Source of the DNA: Cryptomeria japonica
Taxonomy: Eukaryota; Streptophyta; Pinopsida; Cupressales; Cupressaceae
Reading direction: 5' to 3'
Assembly: GCF_030272615.1 (NCBI RefSeq)
Contig: NW_026729187.1
Span: forward strand, 25,001 to 57,500
DNA: 32,500 nucleotides
The position numbers and the translations under genes are program-made. Of this stretch, positions 11,106 through 23,066 are shown one piece after another (position 1 is the stretch's first letter; each line of letters starts with the position of its first letter). The notes below the pieces were generated by a model that was not told the origin of the DNA, made no database searches, and was given only the letters and a program-made list of their open reading frames with translations.

Positions 11106-12322
11106 CTCAATGTTTTCTTGCCTTTTCTGGAAATTGGTGAAGGCAGCGCATCAAAGGTGCGCACCTCGGTGTGCTCCGAGGTGCGAACCCGAGAGCGCTC
11201 CGAGGTGCCCACGAAGTCGAAAGTCGGGTTAATTGCATTGTTTTCCCCGGGTGCGCTCCGAGGTGCGCAACATCGGCGCGCACCAAGGAGGGCTCCGAAG
11301 TGTGCTCCAAGGTGCGCACGATGGCGTGCACCTCTGGTGCGCACGATTCGGAGCTCGGTTTGACCGGGGTGCGCACACCTTGGCTGGGTTGCGCACCTTT
11401 TGTGCGCTCCAAGGTGCGCACGAAGTCGGAGCTCGGTTTGCCCCGGGTGCGCACCTTCGCCAGGGTGCGCACCTTGATGCGCACGCCTTGGCTGGGCTGC
11501 GCACCTTGGTGGGCGCCATGGTGCGCACCTTTCGTGCGCTCCAAGGTGCGCACGAAGTCGGAGCTCGGTTTGCCCCGGGTGCGCACCTTGGTGGGCGCCA
11601 TGGTGCACTCCGAGGTGCCCAAGATTGGTGCGCACCAAGGAGCGCTCCGAAGTGCGCTCCAAGGTGCGCGCGAAGTCGAAAGTTGGGTTAATTGTCCGGT
11701 TTGCCTCGGGTGCGCACCTTGCGTGCACCTTCGCCAGGGTGGGCGCCTTGGTGCGCACACCTTGGCTGGGCTGCGCACACCTTGGCACCCGCGTTTCCTT
11801 CATTTTAAATTTTTTTTTTTTACAATCTCTCAAGTGGGAAATTCTATAATCTCAACTTTTTTTGCCTTTTCAGGAAACTTTTGAATGGAGCGCATCATTG
11901 GTGCGCTCCGAAGTGTGCTCCAAAGCTCTCTCCAGCTGCGTGCACCTGCCCCGGCCGCGCACCCGGCCCCGCCCAGCTTCGCTCACCTGTCCCGGGCGTC
12001 TGGTGCGGAACCTTAGAGTAAGAAACATCACCGTGCACCTTGGCCAACGTGCGCGACTCGACCGAGCGCGCACTGGCCGAGGTGCACACCGATTTCACCT
12101 GGGTGCGCGCGCAGCACCTCGGGCGCACCGGGGTGCGCGCACAACGCCCGGGTTGCACCGTGGCCTGTGTGCTCGGGGCGCCTCGGGTGCGCGCTCGGTG
12201 TCGCCCCCGCGCGCGCGGTAGTGCGGGCAGCGCACCCCGGCCCGGCCCGGCCCCGACGAGAACGCAAACGGGCAAAAGGTTTATTCAAATAGCATTGCGA
12301 TGCCCGGCGAAAAACTAAAAAA
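11106..12322. repeat. Diverged satellite and GC-rich 3' flank of 5S copy 2
   Basis: The copy of 3233-4449. It opens with the truncated module (11106-11163), contains the strongly diverged AT-rich module (11784-11908), and then the CpG-rich 3' flank of the 5S gene, ending in the T6 terminator. Nothing else is recognised. Confidence 0.7.
12317..12322 (-). terminator. Pol III terminator of 5S copy 2 (T6)
   Basis: A6 on the plus strand directly next to the gene end, that is TTTTTT on the coding strand. Confidence 0.9.
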
Positions 12323-12440
12323 GGGTGCAACACCGGGACTTCCCGGGAGGTCACCCATCCCAGTACTACTCCGGCCCAAGCGCGCTTAACTGCGGAGTTC
12401 TGATGGGATCCGGTGCACTAACGCTGGTATGATCGCACCC
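12323..12440 (-). rRNA. 5S ribosomal RNA, copy 2
   Basis: By eye this is identical over its 118 nt to copy 1, with the same box A (12377-12391), box C (12344-12361), -1 C, weak -28 element and T6 terminator. It sits at the same place in unit 2 and is also antisense to the Pol I promoters. It is expected to be functional. Confidence 0.97.
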
Positions 12441-13173
12441 GTTATGAGCTTGTCGCAGTGTGTACTTAGCAAACCGCGACCCACGTGCGAATCCACCCCG
12501 GCCACCCACCCCCGTCGAGGTGCACACCCTCCCTCGCGAAGTGCGCCCCGTTCGCCAAGTGTGAGCCCTGCCCGGGTGCGCGCACCTTGCTAGGGCGTCG
12601 GGTGTGCACCCGGCCCGGCCTACGTGCGTGCACCTGTAGGGGGCGTCGTGTGCGTGCAGTGTCCCGTCTGCAACGCGGTGCCCACACACCACCTCGGGCG
12701 CAACGACCTGCGCTCACATGTGGGCCGAGTGCACCTTGGTGCATGTTCGGGGCGCCTCGGGTGCACGCTCGATCTTGCCCCGGTGCACCAAGGCGCTCGG
12801 TTTGCCCCGGGTGCGCACTTGGTGCAAGGTGGGCACCCAAAATAGGGATCAAGCACCAAAACACAAGTTTCGGGATGCAAAATGGGACCCAAGGACCACA
12901 AATGCGTTCCAAGACCCATGATGGGTCCACGAGAACAAAAATGTGTTCCGAGACTTAATAAACAAATATTGGGTTTTAGGAGAAGAAACATGCTCTGATG
13001 CCCAAAACGAGAATCGACCCCGAAAAGGCCACAGGCCAAAAGTGGGATGCGAGACAAAAAAAAATGGGACCCGAGGACCAAAATTGGGTTCCCAGGTCGA
13101 AGACAGGGCAACCGGACAAGAAACGACCTCTAAGGCTCGAAATGAGTCCCGACGACTAAAACTTGACAAGAAG
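12441..13173. other. 5' flank of 5S copy 2 and A-rich segment
   Basis: The copy of 4568-5300: GC-rich non-tandem sequence up to about 12845, then the A-rich degenerate repeat with GGGACCCRAGGACC-like motifs and an A9 tract. No gene is seen. Confidence 0.6.
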
Positions 13174-13693
13174 CACCCATCAGGCACCCAACTCGACACC
13201 CATGGGATGCCGACCCACCCGGGCTTCCACCTAGCACACCTTGGCACCCACCCACCCTCGCACCCAACCTCGCACCCAACTTAGCACCTTTGAACCCACA
13301 TTGGCACTCACCCTGACCCTGGCACCTTGGAACCCACATTGGCACTCACCTTGACCCTGGCACCCACCTTTGCACTCACCTTGGGACCCACCCTGGCTCC
13401 CACCTCGGCACCCACCCAGACACCCACCTTGGTTCCTTGGCACCCACCTTGGATCCTTGGCACCCACCCCGACACCCACCTTGGCACGCAACTTGGCTAC
13501 TTGCCACCCACCTTGGCTCCTTGACGCCCACCCCGACAACCACCCCGTGACCTACCCTGGCTAGGGTTGGTGCACACCCACCCTGGTGCCCACCTTGGCA
13601 CCCACCCTATGACCCACCTTGGCACGCACCTTAGTACCCACCCCGTTACCCACCCTAGGACCCACCCCGTGACCCACCTTGGCCAGGGTGGGT
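13174..13693. repeat. C-rich CACCCACCTTGG minisatellite, unit 2
   Basis: The same array as 5301-5820, with the same variants and length. Its minus strand is rich in GGG runs (strict quadruplex pattern at about 13247-13265). Confidence 0.8.
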
Positions 13694-16111
13694 GCCTTGG
13701 TGCGCACAACTTGCCTGGGCTGCACACCAGGGCGGGCTCAAGATGGCACCCGCGTTCCGTTTTTTTCACTATCTTTCAAAACGGAAATTTTAAAATCTCA
13801 TTTTTTTCTTTTTTTTGCCTTTTCTGGAAATTAGTGAAGGCAGCGCATCAAAGGTGCGCAATGCTGGTGCGAACCCGGGAGCGCTCCGATGTGTGCTCCA
13901 AGGTGCGGCGTGCACGAAGTCCGAGCCCGGTTTGCCCCGGGTGCGCACCTCGCGTGCACCTTCGCCGGGGTGAGCACCTTGGCTGGGTTGCGCGCCCTGG
14001 TGCGTACCAAGGAGCGCTCTGAAGTGTGCTCCAAGGTGCGGCGTGCACGAAGTCGGAGCCCGGTTTGCCCCGGGTGTGCACCTCGGGTGCGCACCTCGCG
14101 TGCACCTTCGCTGCGGTGGGCACCTTGGCTGGGTTGCGCGCCTTGGTGGGCACCATGCAGTGCACGAAGTCGGAGCCCGGTTTGCCCCGGGCGCGCACCT
14201 CCGCCAGGGTGGGCACCTTGGTGCGCACAACTTGCCTGGGCTGCGCATCAGGAAGGGCTCAAGATGGCACCCGCGTTCCGTTTTTTTCACTATCTTTCAG
14301 AACGGAAATTTTAAAATATCGTTTTTTTTTGCCTTTTCTGGAAATTAGTGAAGGCAGCGCATCAAAGGTGCGCAACGCTGGTGCGAACCTGGGAGCGCTC
14401 CGATGTGTGCTCCAAGGTGCGGCGTGCACGAAGTCGGAGCCCGGTTTGCCTCGGGTGCGCCCTGGTGGGCACCATGGTGCGCACCAAGGAGCGCTCCGAA
14501 GTGTGCTCCAAGGTGCGGCCTGCACGAAGTCGGAGCCCGGTTTGCCCCGGGTGTGCACCTCGGGTGGGCACCTTGGTGCGCATGCCTTGCCTGGGCTGCG
14601 CACCAGGGCGGGCTCAAGATGGCACCCGCGTTCCTTTTTTTTCACTATCTTTCAAAACGGAAATTTTAAAATCTCATTTTTTTTTGCCTTTTTCTGGAAA
14701 TTAGTGAAGGCAGCGCATCAAAGGTGCGCACCTCGCTGCCCACCACGGTGCGCAACGCCGGTGGGCACCCGGGAGTGCTTCGAAGTGTGCTCCAAGGTGC
14801 TGCGTGCACGTTGTCGGAGCCCGGTTTGCCCCGGGTGCGCACCTCGCGTGCACCTTCGTCGGGGTGGGCACCTTGGCTTGGTTTGCCCCGGCTGCGCTCC
14901 GAAGCGGGGTTATTGGAGCGCCGCCTCTTTTTTTGTCGGAGCGTTTGGTGGGGTTTCTCGCATTGGCTCTTCCGAGGCCCGGTTGCCACCCTGGCGCGCA
15001 CGAAGTCGGAAGTAGGGTTAATTGCCCGGGTGCGCACCTTTGCCAGGGTGGCACCTTACCTGGGCTGCGCACCAGGGCGGGCTCAAGATGGCACGCGCGT
15101 TCCGTTTTTTTCACTATCTTTCAAAACGGAAATTTTAAAATCTCCTTTTTTTTTTGCCTTTTCTGGAAATTAGTGAAGGCAGCGCATCAAAGGTGCGCAC
15201 CTCGCTGCCCACCTTGGTGTGCTCTGAGGTGCGCACCCGGGAGCGCTACGAAGTGTGCTCCAAGGTGCGGCGTGCACGTTGTCGGAGCCCGGTTTGCCCC
15301 GGGTGCGCACCTCGCCTGCACCTTGGCCGGGGTGGGCACCTTGGCTGGGTTTGCCCAGGGTGCGCTCCGAAGCGGGGTTACTGGAGCGCCCCCTCTTTTT
15401 TTGTCAGAGAGTTTGGTGGGGTTTCTCGCATTGGCTCTTCCCAGGCCCGGTTGTTGGGTGCGCTCCCACCCTGGCGCGCGCGAAGTTGGAAGTTGGGTTA
15501 ATTGCCCGGGCGCGCACCTTCGCCAGGGTGGGCACCTTGGTGCGCAAACCTTGGCTGGGCTGCGCACCAGGGCGGGCTCAAGATGGCACCAGCATTCCCT
15601 TTTTCTCACTATCTTTCAAAACGGAAATTTTAAAATCTCGTTTTTTTTTTGCCTTTTATGGAAATTAGTGAAGGCATCGCATCAAAGGTGCGCACCTCGC
15701 TGCCCACCTTGGTGTGCTCCGAGGTGCCCACCACGGTGCGCAACGCCGGTGCGAACCCGGGAGCGCCCCGATGTGTGCTCCAAGGTGCGGCGTGCACGAA
15801 GTCGGACCCCGGTTTGCCCCGGGTGCGCACCTCGCGTGCACCTTGGTGCGCACACCTTGGCTGGGTTGCGCGGCCTGGTGGGCACCATGGTGCGCACCAA
15901 GGAGCGCTCCGAAGTGTGCTCCAAGGTGCGGCGTGCACGAAGTCGGAGCCCGGTTTGCCCCGGGTGCGCACCTTCGCCGCGGTGGGCACCATGGCGTGCA
16001 CGAAGTCGGAGCCCGGTTTGCCCCGGGTGCGCACCTCGCGTGCACCTTCGCCGGGGTGGGCACCTCGGCTGGGTTGCGCGCCCTGGTGCGCACCAAGGAG
16101 CGCTCTGAAGT
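13694..16111. repeat. Shortened second satellite block (block A', unit 2)
   Basis: The copy of 5821-8238 with the same internal deletions relative to block A. AT-rich modules lie at about 13737-13860, 14258-14374, 14613-14730, 15082-15199 and 15577-15694. It merges into unit 3 near 16080. No gene is seen. Confidence 0.8.
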
Positions 16112-19041
16112 GTGCTCCAAGGTGCGGCGTGCACGAAGTCGGAGCCCGGTTTGCCCCGGGTGTGCACCTCGGGTGCGCACCTCGCGTGCACCTTCGCTGC
16201 GGTGGGCACCTTGGCTGGGTTGCGCGCCTTGGTGGGCACCATGCAGTGCACGAAGTCGGAGCCCGGATTGCCCCGGGCGCGCACCTCCGCCAGGGTGGGC
16301 ACCTTGGTGCGCACAACTTGCCTGGGCTGCGCACCAGGAAGGGCTCAAGATGGCACCCGCGTTCCGTTTTTTTCACTATCTTTCAGAACGGAAATTTTAA
16401 AATCTCGTTTTTTTTTGCCTTTTCTGGAAATTAGTGAAGGCAGCGCATCAAAGGTGCGCAACGCTGGTGCGAACCTGGGAGCGCTCCGATGTGTGCTCCA
16501 AGGTGCGGCGTGCACGAAGTCGGACCCCGGTTTGCCCCGGGTGCGCACCTCGCGTGCACCTTGGTGCGCACACCTTGGCTGGGTTGCGCGCCCTGGTGGG
16601 CACCATGGTGCGCACCAAGGAGCGCTCCGAAGTGTGCTCCAAGGTGCGGCGTGCACGAAGTCGGAGCCCGGTTTGCCCCGGGTGCGCACCTCGCGTGCAC
16701 CTTCGCCGCGGTGGGCACCATGGCGTGCACGAAGTCGGAGCCCGGTTTGCCCCGGGTGCGCACCTCGCGTGCACCTTCGCCGGGGTGGGCACCTTGGTGT
16801 GCAGACCTTGGCTGGGTTGCGCGCCCTGGTGGGCACCATGGTGCGCACCAAGGAGCGCTCCGAAGTGTGCTCCAAGGTGCGGCCTGCACGAAGTCGGAGC
16901 CCGGTTTGCCCCGGGTGTGCACCTCGGGTGGGCACCTTGGTGCGCATGCCTTGCCTGGGCTGCGCACCAGGGCGGGCTCAAGATGGCACCCGCGTTCCTT
17001 TTTTTTCACTATCTTTCAAAACGGAAATTTTAAAATCTCATTTTTTTTTGCCTTTTTCTGGAAATTAGTGAAGGCAGCGCATCAAAGGTGCGCACCTCGC
17101 TGCCCACCACGGTGCGCAACGCCGGTGGGCACCCGGGAGTGCTTCGAAGTGTGCTCCAAGGTGCTGCGTGCACGTTGTCGGAGCCCGGTTTGCCCCGGGT
17201 GCGCACCTCGCGTGCACCTTCGTCGGGGTGGGCACCTTGGCTGGGTTTGCCCCGGCTGCGCTCCGAAGCGGGGTTATTGGAGCGCCGCCTCTTTTTTTGT
17301 CGGAGCGTTTGGTGGGGTTTCTCGCATTGGCTCTTCCGAGGCCCGGTTGCCACCCTGGCGCGCACGAAGTCGGAAGTAGGGTTAATTGCCCGGGTGCGCA
17401 CCTTTGCCAGGGTGGGCACCTTACCTGGGCTGCGCACCAGGGCGGGCTCAAGATGGCACGCGCGTTCCGTTTTTTTCACTATCTTTCAAAACGGAAATTT
17501 TAAAATCTCCTTTTTTTTTTGCCTTTTCTGGAAATTAGTGAAGGCAGCGCATCAAAGGTGCGCACCTCGCTGCCCACCTTGGTGTGCTCTGAGGTGCGCA
17601 CCCGGGAGCGCTACGAAGTGTGCTCCAAGGTGCGGCGTGCACGTTGTCGGAGCCCGGTTTGCCCCGGGTGCGCACCTCGCCTGCACCTTGGCCGGGGTGG
17701 GCACCTTGGCTGGGTTTGCCCAGGGTGCGCTCCGAAGCGGGGTTACTGGAGCGCCCCCTCTTTTTTTGTCAGAGCGTTTGGTGGGGTTTCTCGCATTGGC
17801 TCTTCCCAGGCCCGGTTGTTGGGTGCGCTCCCACCCTGGCGCGCGCGAAGTTGGAAGTTGGATTAATTGCCCGGGCGCGCACCTTCGCCAGGGTGGGCAC
17901 CTTGGTGCGCACACCTTGGCTGGGCTGCGCACCAGGGCGGGCTCAAGATGGCACCAGCATTCCCTTTTTCTCACTATCTTTCAAAACGGAAATTTTAAAA
18001 TCTCGTTTTTTTTTTGCCTTTTATGGAAATTAGTGAAGGCATCGCATCAAAGGTGCGCACCTCGCTGCCCACCTTGGTGTGCTCCGAGGTGCCCACCACG
18101 GTGCGCAACGCCGGTGCGAACCCGGGAGCGCCCCGATGTGTGCTCCAAGGTGCGGCGTGCACGAAGTCGGACCCCGGTTTGCCCCGGGTGCGCACCTCGC
18201 GTGCACCTTGGTGCGCACACCTTGGCTGGGTTGCGCGGCCTGGTGGGCACCATGGTGCGCACCAAGGAGCGCTCCGAAGTGTGCTCCAAGGTGCGGCGTG
18301 CACGAAGTCGGAGCCCGGTTTGCCCCGGGTACGCACCTCGCGTGCACCTTCGCCGGGGTGGGCACCTCGGCTGGGTTGCGCGCCCTGGTGCGCACCAAGG
18401 AGCGCTCCGAAGTGTGCTCCAAGGTGCGGCGTGCACGAAGTCGGAGCCCGGTTTGCCCCGGGTGCGCACCTTCGCCGCGGTGCGCACCATGGCGTGCACG
18501 AAGTCGGAGCCCGGTTTGCCCCGGGTGCGCACCTCGCGTGCACCTTCGGCGGGGTTGCGCGCCCTGGTGGGCACCATGGTGCGCACCAAGGAGCGCTCCG
18601 AAGTGTGCTCCAAGGTGCGGCGTGCACGAAGTCGGAGCCCGGTTTGCCCCGGGTGCGCACCTCGCGTGCACCTTCGGCGGGGTTGCGCGCCCTGGTGGGC
18701 ACCATGGTGCGCACCAAGGAGCGCTCCGAAGTGTGCTCCAAGGTGCGGCGTGCACGAAGTCGGAGCCCGGTTTGCCCCGGGTGCGCACCTCGCGTGCACC
18801 TTCGCCGCGGTGGGCACCATGGCGTGCACGAAGTCGGAGCCCGGTTTGCCCCGGGTGCGCACCTCGCGTGCACCTTCGCCGGGGTGGGCACCTCGGCTGG
18901 GTTGCGCGCCCTGGTGCGCACCAAGGAGCGCTCCGAAGTGTGCTCCAAGGTGCGGCGTGCACGAAGTCGGAGCCCGGTTTGCCCCGGGTGCGCACCTCGC
19001 GTGCACCTTCGCCAGGGTGGGCACCTCGGTGCGCACACCTT
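16112..19041. repeat. GC-rich palindromic-word satellite (block A, unit 3)
   Basis: The copy of 366-3232 with an extra 63-bp subrepeat between about 18465 and 18535. The inserted element belongs to the same 63-bp family as 955-1017. AT-rich modules lie at about 16344-16460, 16977-17094, 17447-17564 and 17942-18060. No gene is seen. Confidence 0.85.
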
Positions 19042-20258
19042 CTCAATGTTTTCTTGCCTTTTCTGGAAATTGGTGAAGGCAGCGCATCAAAGGTGCGCAC
19101 CTCGGTGTGCTCCGAGGTGCGAACCCGAGAGCGCTCCGAGGTGCCCACGAAGTCGAAAGTCGGGTTAATTGCATTGTTTTCCCCGGGTGCGCTCCGAGGT
19201 GCGCAACATCGGCGCGCACCAAGGAGGGCTCCGAAGTGTGCTCCAAGGTGCGCACGATGGCGTGCACCTCTGGTGCGCACGATTCGGAGCTCGGTTTGAC
19301 CGGGGTGCGCACACCTTGGCTGGGTTGCGCACCTTTTGTGCGCTCCAAGGTGCGCACGAAGTCGGAGCTCGGTTTGCCCCGGGTGCGCACCTTCGCCAGG
19401 GTGCGCACCTTGATGCGCACGCCTTGGCTGGGCTGCGCACCTTGGTGGGCGCCATGGTGCGCACCTTTCGTGCGCTCCAAGGTGCGCACGAAGTCGGAGC
19501 TCGGTTTGCCCCGGGTGCGCACCTTGGTGGGCGCCATGGTGCACTCCGAGGTGCCCAAGATTGGTGCGCACCAAGGAGCGCTCCGAAGTGCGCTCCAAGG
19601 TGCGCGCGAAGTCGAAAGTTGGGTTAATTGTCCGGTTTGCCTCGGGTGCGCACCTTGCGTGCACCTTCGCCAGGGTGGGCGCCTTGGTGCGCACACCTTG
19701 GCTGGGCTGCGCACACCTTGGCACCCGCGTTTCCTTCATTTTAAATTTTTTTTTTTTACAATCTCTCAAGTGGGAAATTCTATAATCTCAACTTTTTTTG
19801 CCTTTTCAGGAAACTTTTGAATGGAGCGCATCATTGGTGCGCTCCGAAGTGTGCTCCAAAGCTCTCTCCAGCTGCGTGCACCTGCCCCGGCCGCGCACCC
19901 GGCCCCGCCCAGCTTCGCTCACCTGTCCCGGGCGTCTGGTGCGGAACCTTAGAGTAAGAAACATCACCGTGCACCTTGGCCAACGTGCGCGACTCGACCG
20001 AGCGCGCACTGGCCGAGGTGCACACCGATTTCACCTGGGTGCGCGCGCAGCACCTCGGGCGCACCGGGGTGCGCGCACAACGCCCGGGTTGCACCGTGGC
20101 CTGTGTGCTCGGGGTGCCTCGGGTGCGCGCTCGGTGTCGCCCCCGCGCGCGCGGTAGTGCGGGCAGCGCACCCCGGCCCGGCCCGGCCCCGACGAGAACG
20201 CAAACGGGCAAAAGGTTTATTCAAATAGCATTGCGACGCCCGGCGAAAAACTAAAAAA
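19042..20258. repeat. Diverged satellite and GC-rich 3' flank of 5S copy 3
   Basis: The copy of 3233-4449 at +15809. It contains the truncated module (19042-19099), the strongly diverged AT-rich module (19720-19844) and the CpG-rich 3' flank, with single-base differences at 20115 and 20237. Confidence 0.7.
20253..20258 (-). terminator. Pol III terminator of 5S copy 3 (T6)
   Basis: A6 on the plus strand directly abutting the gene end, that is TTTTTT on the coding strand. Confidence 0.9.
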
Positions 20259-20376
20259 GGGTGCAACACCGGGACTTCCCGGGAGGTCACCCATCCCAGT
20301 ACTACTCCGGCCCAAGCGCGCTTAACTGCGGAGTTCTGATGGGATCCGGTGCACTAATGCTGGTATGATCGCACCC
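20259..20376 (-). rRNA. 5S ribosomal RNA, copy 3
   Basis: 118 nt, intact ends and internal promoter (box A 20313-20327, box C 20280-20297). It differs from copies 1 and 2 at one position: nt 19 of the RNA is A instead of G (plus strand T at 20358). The change lies in the helix II region and outside the control boxes. Many plant 5S genes carry A in this neighbourhood, so it is probably tolerated. The 5' flank and T6 terminator match the other copies. Confidence 0.97.
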
Positions 20377-21109
20377 GTTATGAGCTTGTCGCAGTGTGTA
20401 CTTAGCAAACCGCGACCCACGTGCGAATCCACCCCGGCCACCCACCCCCGTCGAGGTGCACACCCTCCCTCGCGAAGTGCGCCCCGTTCGCCAAGTGTGA
20501 GCCCTGCCCGGGTGCGCGCACCTTGCTAGGGCGTCGGGTGTGCACCCGGCCCGGCCTACGTGCGTGCACCTGGAGGGGGCGTCGTGTGCGTGCAGTGTCC
20601 CGTCTGCAACGCGGTGCCCACACACCACCTCGGGCGCAACGACCTGCGCTCACATGTGGGCCGAGTGCACCTTGGTGCATGTTCGGGGCGCCTCGGGTGC
20701 ACGCTCGATCTTGCCCCGGTGCACCAAGGCGCTCGGTTTGCCCCGGGTGCGCACTTGGTGCAAGGTGGGCACCCAAAATAGGGATCAAGCACCAAAACAC
20801 AAGTTTCGGGATGCAAAATGGGACCCAAGGACCACAAATGCGTTCCAAGACCCATGATGGGTCCACGAGAACAAAAATGTGTTCCGAGACTTAATAAACA
20901 AATATTGGGTTTTAGGAGAAGAAACATGCTCTGATGCCCAAAACGAGAATCGACCCCGAAAAGGCCACAGGCCAAAAGTGGGATGCGAGACAAAAAAAAA
21001 TGGGACCCGAGGACCAAAATTGGGTTCCCAGGTCGAAGACAGGGCAACCGGACAAGAAACGACCTCTAAGGCTCGAAATGAGTCCCGACGACTAAAACTT
21101 GACAAGAAG
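20377..21109. other. 5' flank of 5S copy 3 and A-rich segment
   Basis: The copy of 4568-5300 at +15809, with a substitution at 20573. GC-rich to about 20781, then the A-rich degenerate repeat. No gene is seen. Confidence 0.6.
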
Positions 21110-22826
21110 CACCCATCAGGCACCCAACTCGACACCCATGGGATGCCGACCCACCCGGGCTTCCACCTAGCACACCTTGGCACCCACCCACCCTCGCACC
21201 CAACCTCGCACCCAACTTAGCACCTTTGAACCCACATTGGCACTCACCCTGACCCTGGCACCTTGGAACCCACATTGGCACTCACCTTGACCCTGGCACC
21301 CACCTTTGCACTCACCTTGGGACCCACCCTGGCTCCCACCTCGGCACCCACCCAGACACCCACCTTGGTTCCTTGGCACCCACCTTGGATCCTTGGCACC
21401 CACCCCGACACCCACCTTGGCACGCAACTTGGCTACTTGCCACCCACCTTGGCTCCTTGACGCCCACCCCGACAACCACCCCGTGACCTACCCTGGCTAG
21501 GGTTGGTGCACACCCACCCTGGTGCCCACCTTGGCACCCACCCTATGACCCACCTTGGCACGCACCTTAGTACCCACCCCGTTACCCACCCTAGGACCCA
21601 CCCCGTGACCCACCTTGGCCAGGGTGGGTGCACCCACCCTGGTGCCCACCTTGGCACCCACCCATCCTAGCACCCAGCCTGTGACCGGGCTTGGAACCCA
21701 ACCTTGCACCCGCACCCGTCTTGGCCAGTGTGGGTGCGCACCCATCCTGGCACCCACGTTGTGACACACCCTTTAACCCACGCACCCTAGCACCCACGTT
21801 GGCACCCACCTTGGAACCCAACCTAGCAACTTGGCACCCACCCCGTGACCCACCTTGGCATCCACCATAGCAGTCGCCGACTTGGCACCCACCTCGGCAC
21901 CCACCTTGACACTTGTGGACCCACCTTGCCACTCACCCTAGCATCGACCCATCCTAGCACCCACCCTGGCACCTTTGCACCCTAGCACTCACCCATCCTA
22001 GCACCTAACCTGTGACCCACCTTGACACTCACCCTCGCACCCACCTTGGAACCCAACCTAGCACCCACCCACCCTGACACCAACCCTAGCACCTACCCAC
22101 CCTTGCACCCACCCTGTGACCCATCTTGGCACCCACCCATCCTACCACTCAACCTATCACCCACCTTCTCACCCACCTTGGCATCCACCTTAGCACCCAC
22201 CCACACTGGCACCTTGGCACCCACCTCGGGCAAGGTGGGTGCACACCCACCCTGGCACCCAATTTAGAACCCACCGAGCATGTTACCCACCTTGGCACCC
22301 ACATTGCAGCCCACCCTAGTACCCACCCTATGACCCACATTGGCATCCACACCCTAGCACCCAGGCACCTCGACACCCGCCTTGACACCCACCCTAGCAC
22401 TGAACCTGTGACCCACCTTGGAACTCACCCTAGAACCCACCCACCCTGTGAACCACCTTGGCATCCACCTTAGCACCCACCCACCTTGGCACCCACTCTA
22501 GCACTCACCCATCCTAACACCCAACTTGTTACCCACCTTGGCACCCGCCCTCGCGTCCACCTTGAAACCCACCCTAGCACCCACCCACGCAGGAGCCCAC
22601 CTTGGCACCCAACCTAACACCCACGCATCCTGGCACCCAACTTGTGACCCACCTTGGAACCCACCCTAGTACCCACCTTTGAACCCACTATATCACCAAC
22701 CCACCTTGGCACCCACCCTATGACCCTCTTTGGAATCCACCCTAGCACGCACCCACCCTGGCACCCACCATGGAGCGCACCCTAGCACCCACCCACCTCG
22801 GCACGCACCTCAACACCCACCTTGGT
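21110..22826. repeat. Expanded C-rich CACCCACCTTGG minisatellite
   Basis: The first 519 bases match the minisatellite of units 1 and 2. The array then continues for about 1.2 kb instead of entering a satellite block, with variants CACCCACCCTAG, CACCCATCCTAG, CCTGTGACCCACC and others. Repeats are irregular, mostly 10-12 bases or multiples. The minus strand holds many closely spaced GGG runs. It separates the 5S-bearing repeats from the promoter array and ends abruptly in a piece of promoter-leader sequence. Confidence 0.85.
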
Positions 22827-22861
22827 GTGCGCACTGCGCCAACCTCTCAAAGACCCTATGT
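22827..22861 (+). repeat. Promoterless leader fragment (decapitated promoter repeat)
   Basis: The minisatellite abuts GTGTGCGCACTGCGCCAACC followed by TCTCAAAGACCCTATG. This matches the second leader hairpin and the CAAAGACCCT tail found at +40 to about +70 of every short-spaced promoter repeat downstream. The TATATAGGGG core that should precede it is absent. It looks like the remnant of a further promoter copy whose left part was lost at the minisatellite border. Confidence 0.75.
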
Positions 22862-23066
22862 GGTGCGCTCCAAAGTGTACACCTTTGGTGCGCTCCAAGG
22901 TGCGCACCTTTGGTGCACACCGAGGTGCACACCAAAGTGTGCACCGAGGTGAGCACCAAAGTGCACTCCAGGGTGCACACCAAGGCGTGCACCTTTGGTG
23001 CGGTCAATGCAAACGAATTCGGAAGTTGGGGTCGATGTCCTAATCGCTGCTGCAGACTACACGTAT
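22862..23066. repeat. Short palindromic-word satellite before promoter 1
   Basis: GC-rich words GGTGCGCTCC, AAGGTGCGCACC, TTTGGTGCACACC and CACCAAGGCGTGCACC alternate about every 20 bases. This is the same vocabulary as in the 5S-bearing satellites, linking the two parts of the spacer by descent. From about 23009 the sequence becomes the 157-bp promoter repeat. Confidence 0.7.

Larger units (their letters stand above)
8239..16111. repeat. Higher-order tandem repeat, unit 2 (7873 bp)
   Basis: An almost perfect copy of unit 1 with the same internal order at +7873. The only differences noticed by eye are two single-base changes inside one AT-rich module (8493 and 8503), where units 1 and 3 agree with each other. 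Such identity over 7.9 kb implies very recent duplication or strong homogenisation. It could in principle be an assembly duplication, but the private substitutions argue against a simple copy error. Confidence 0.93.
16112..21628. repeat. Higher-order tandem repeat, unit 3 (partial)
   Basis: This follows unit 2 at +7873 until about 18.46 kb. There it gains a 63-bp subrepeat, so the offset becomes +7936. Homology stops at about 21628, inside the minisatellite, where units 1 and 2 continue into block A' but this unit continues into more minisatellite. Differences from units 1 and 2 are seen at 17862, 20115, 20237, 20358 (inside the 5S gene) and 20573. It is the terminal and most diverged member, as expected at the edge of an array homogenised by unequal exchange. 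Confidence 0.92.
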
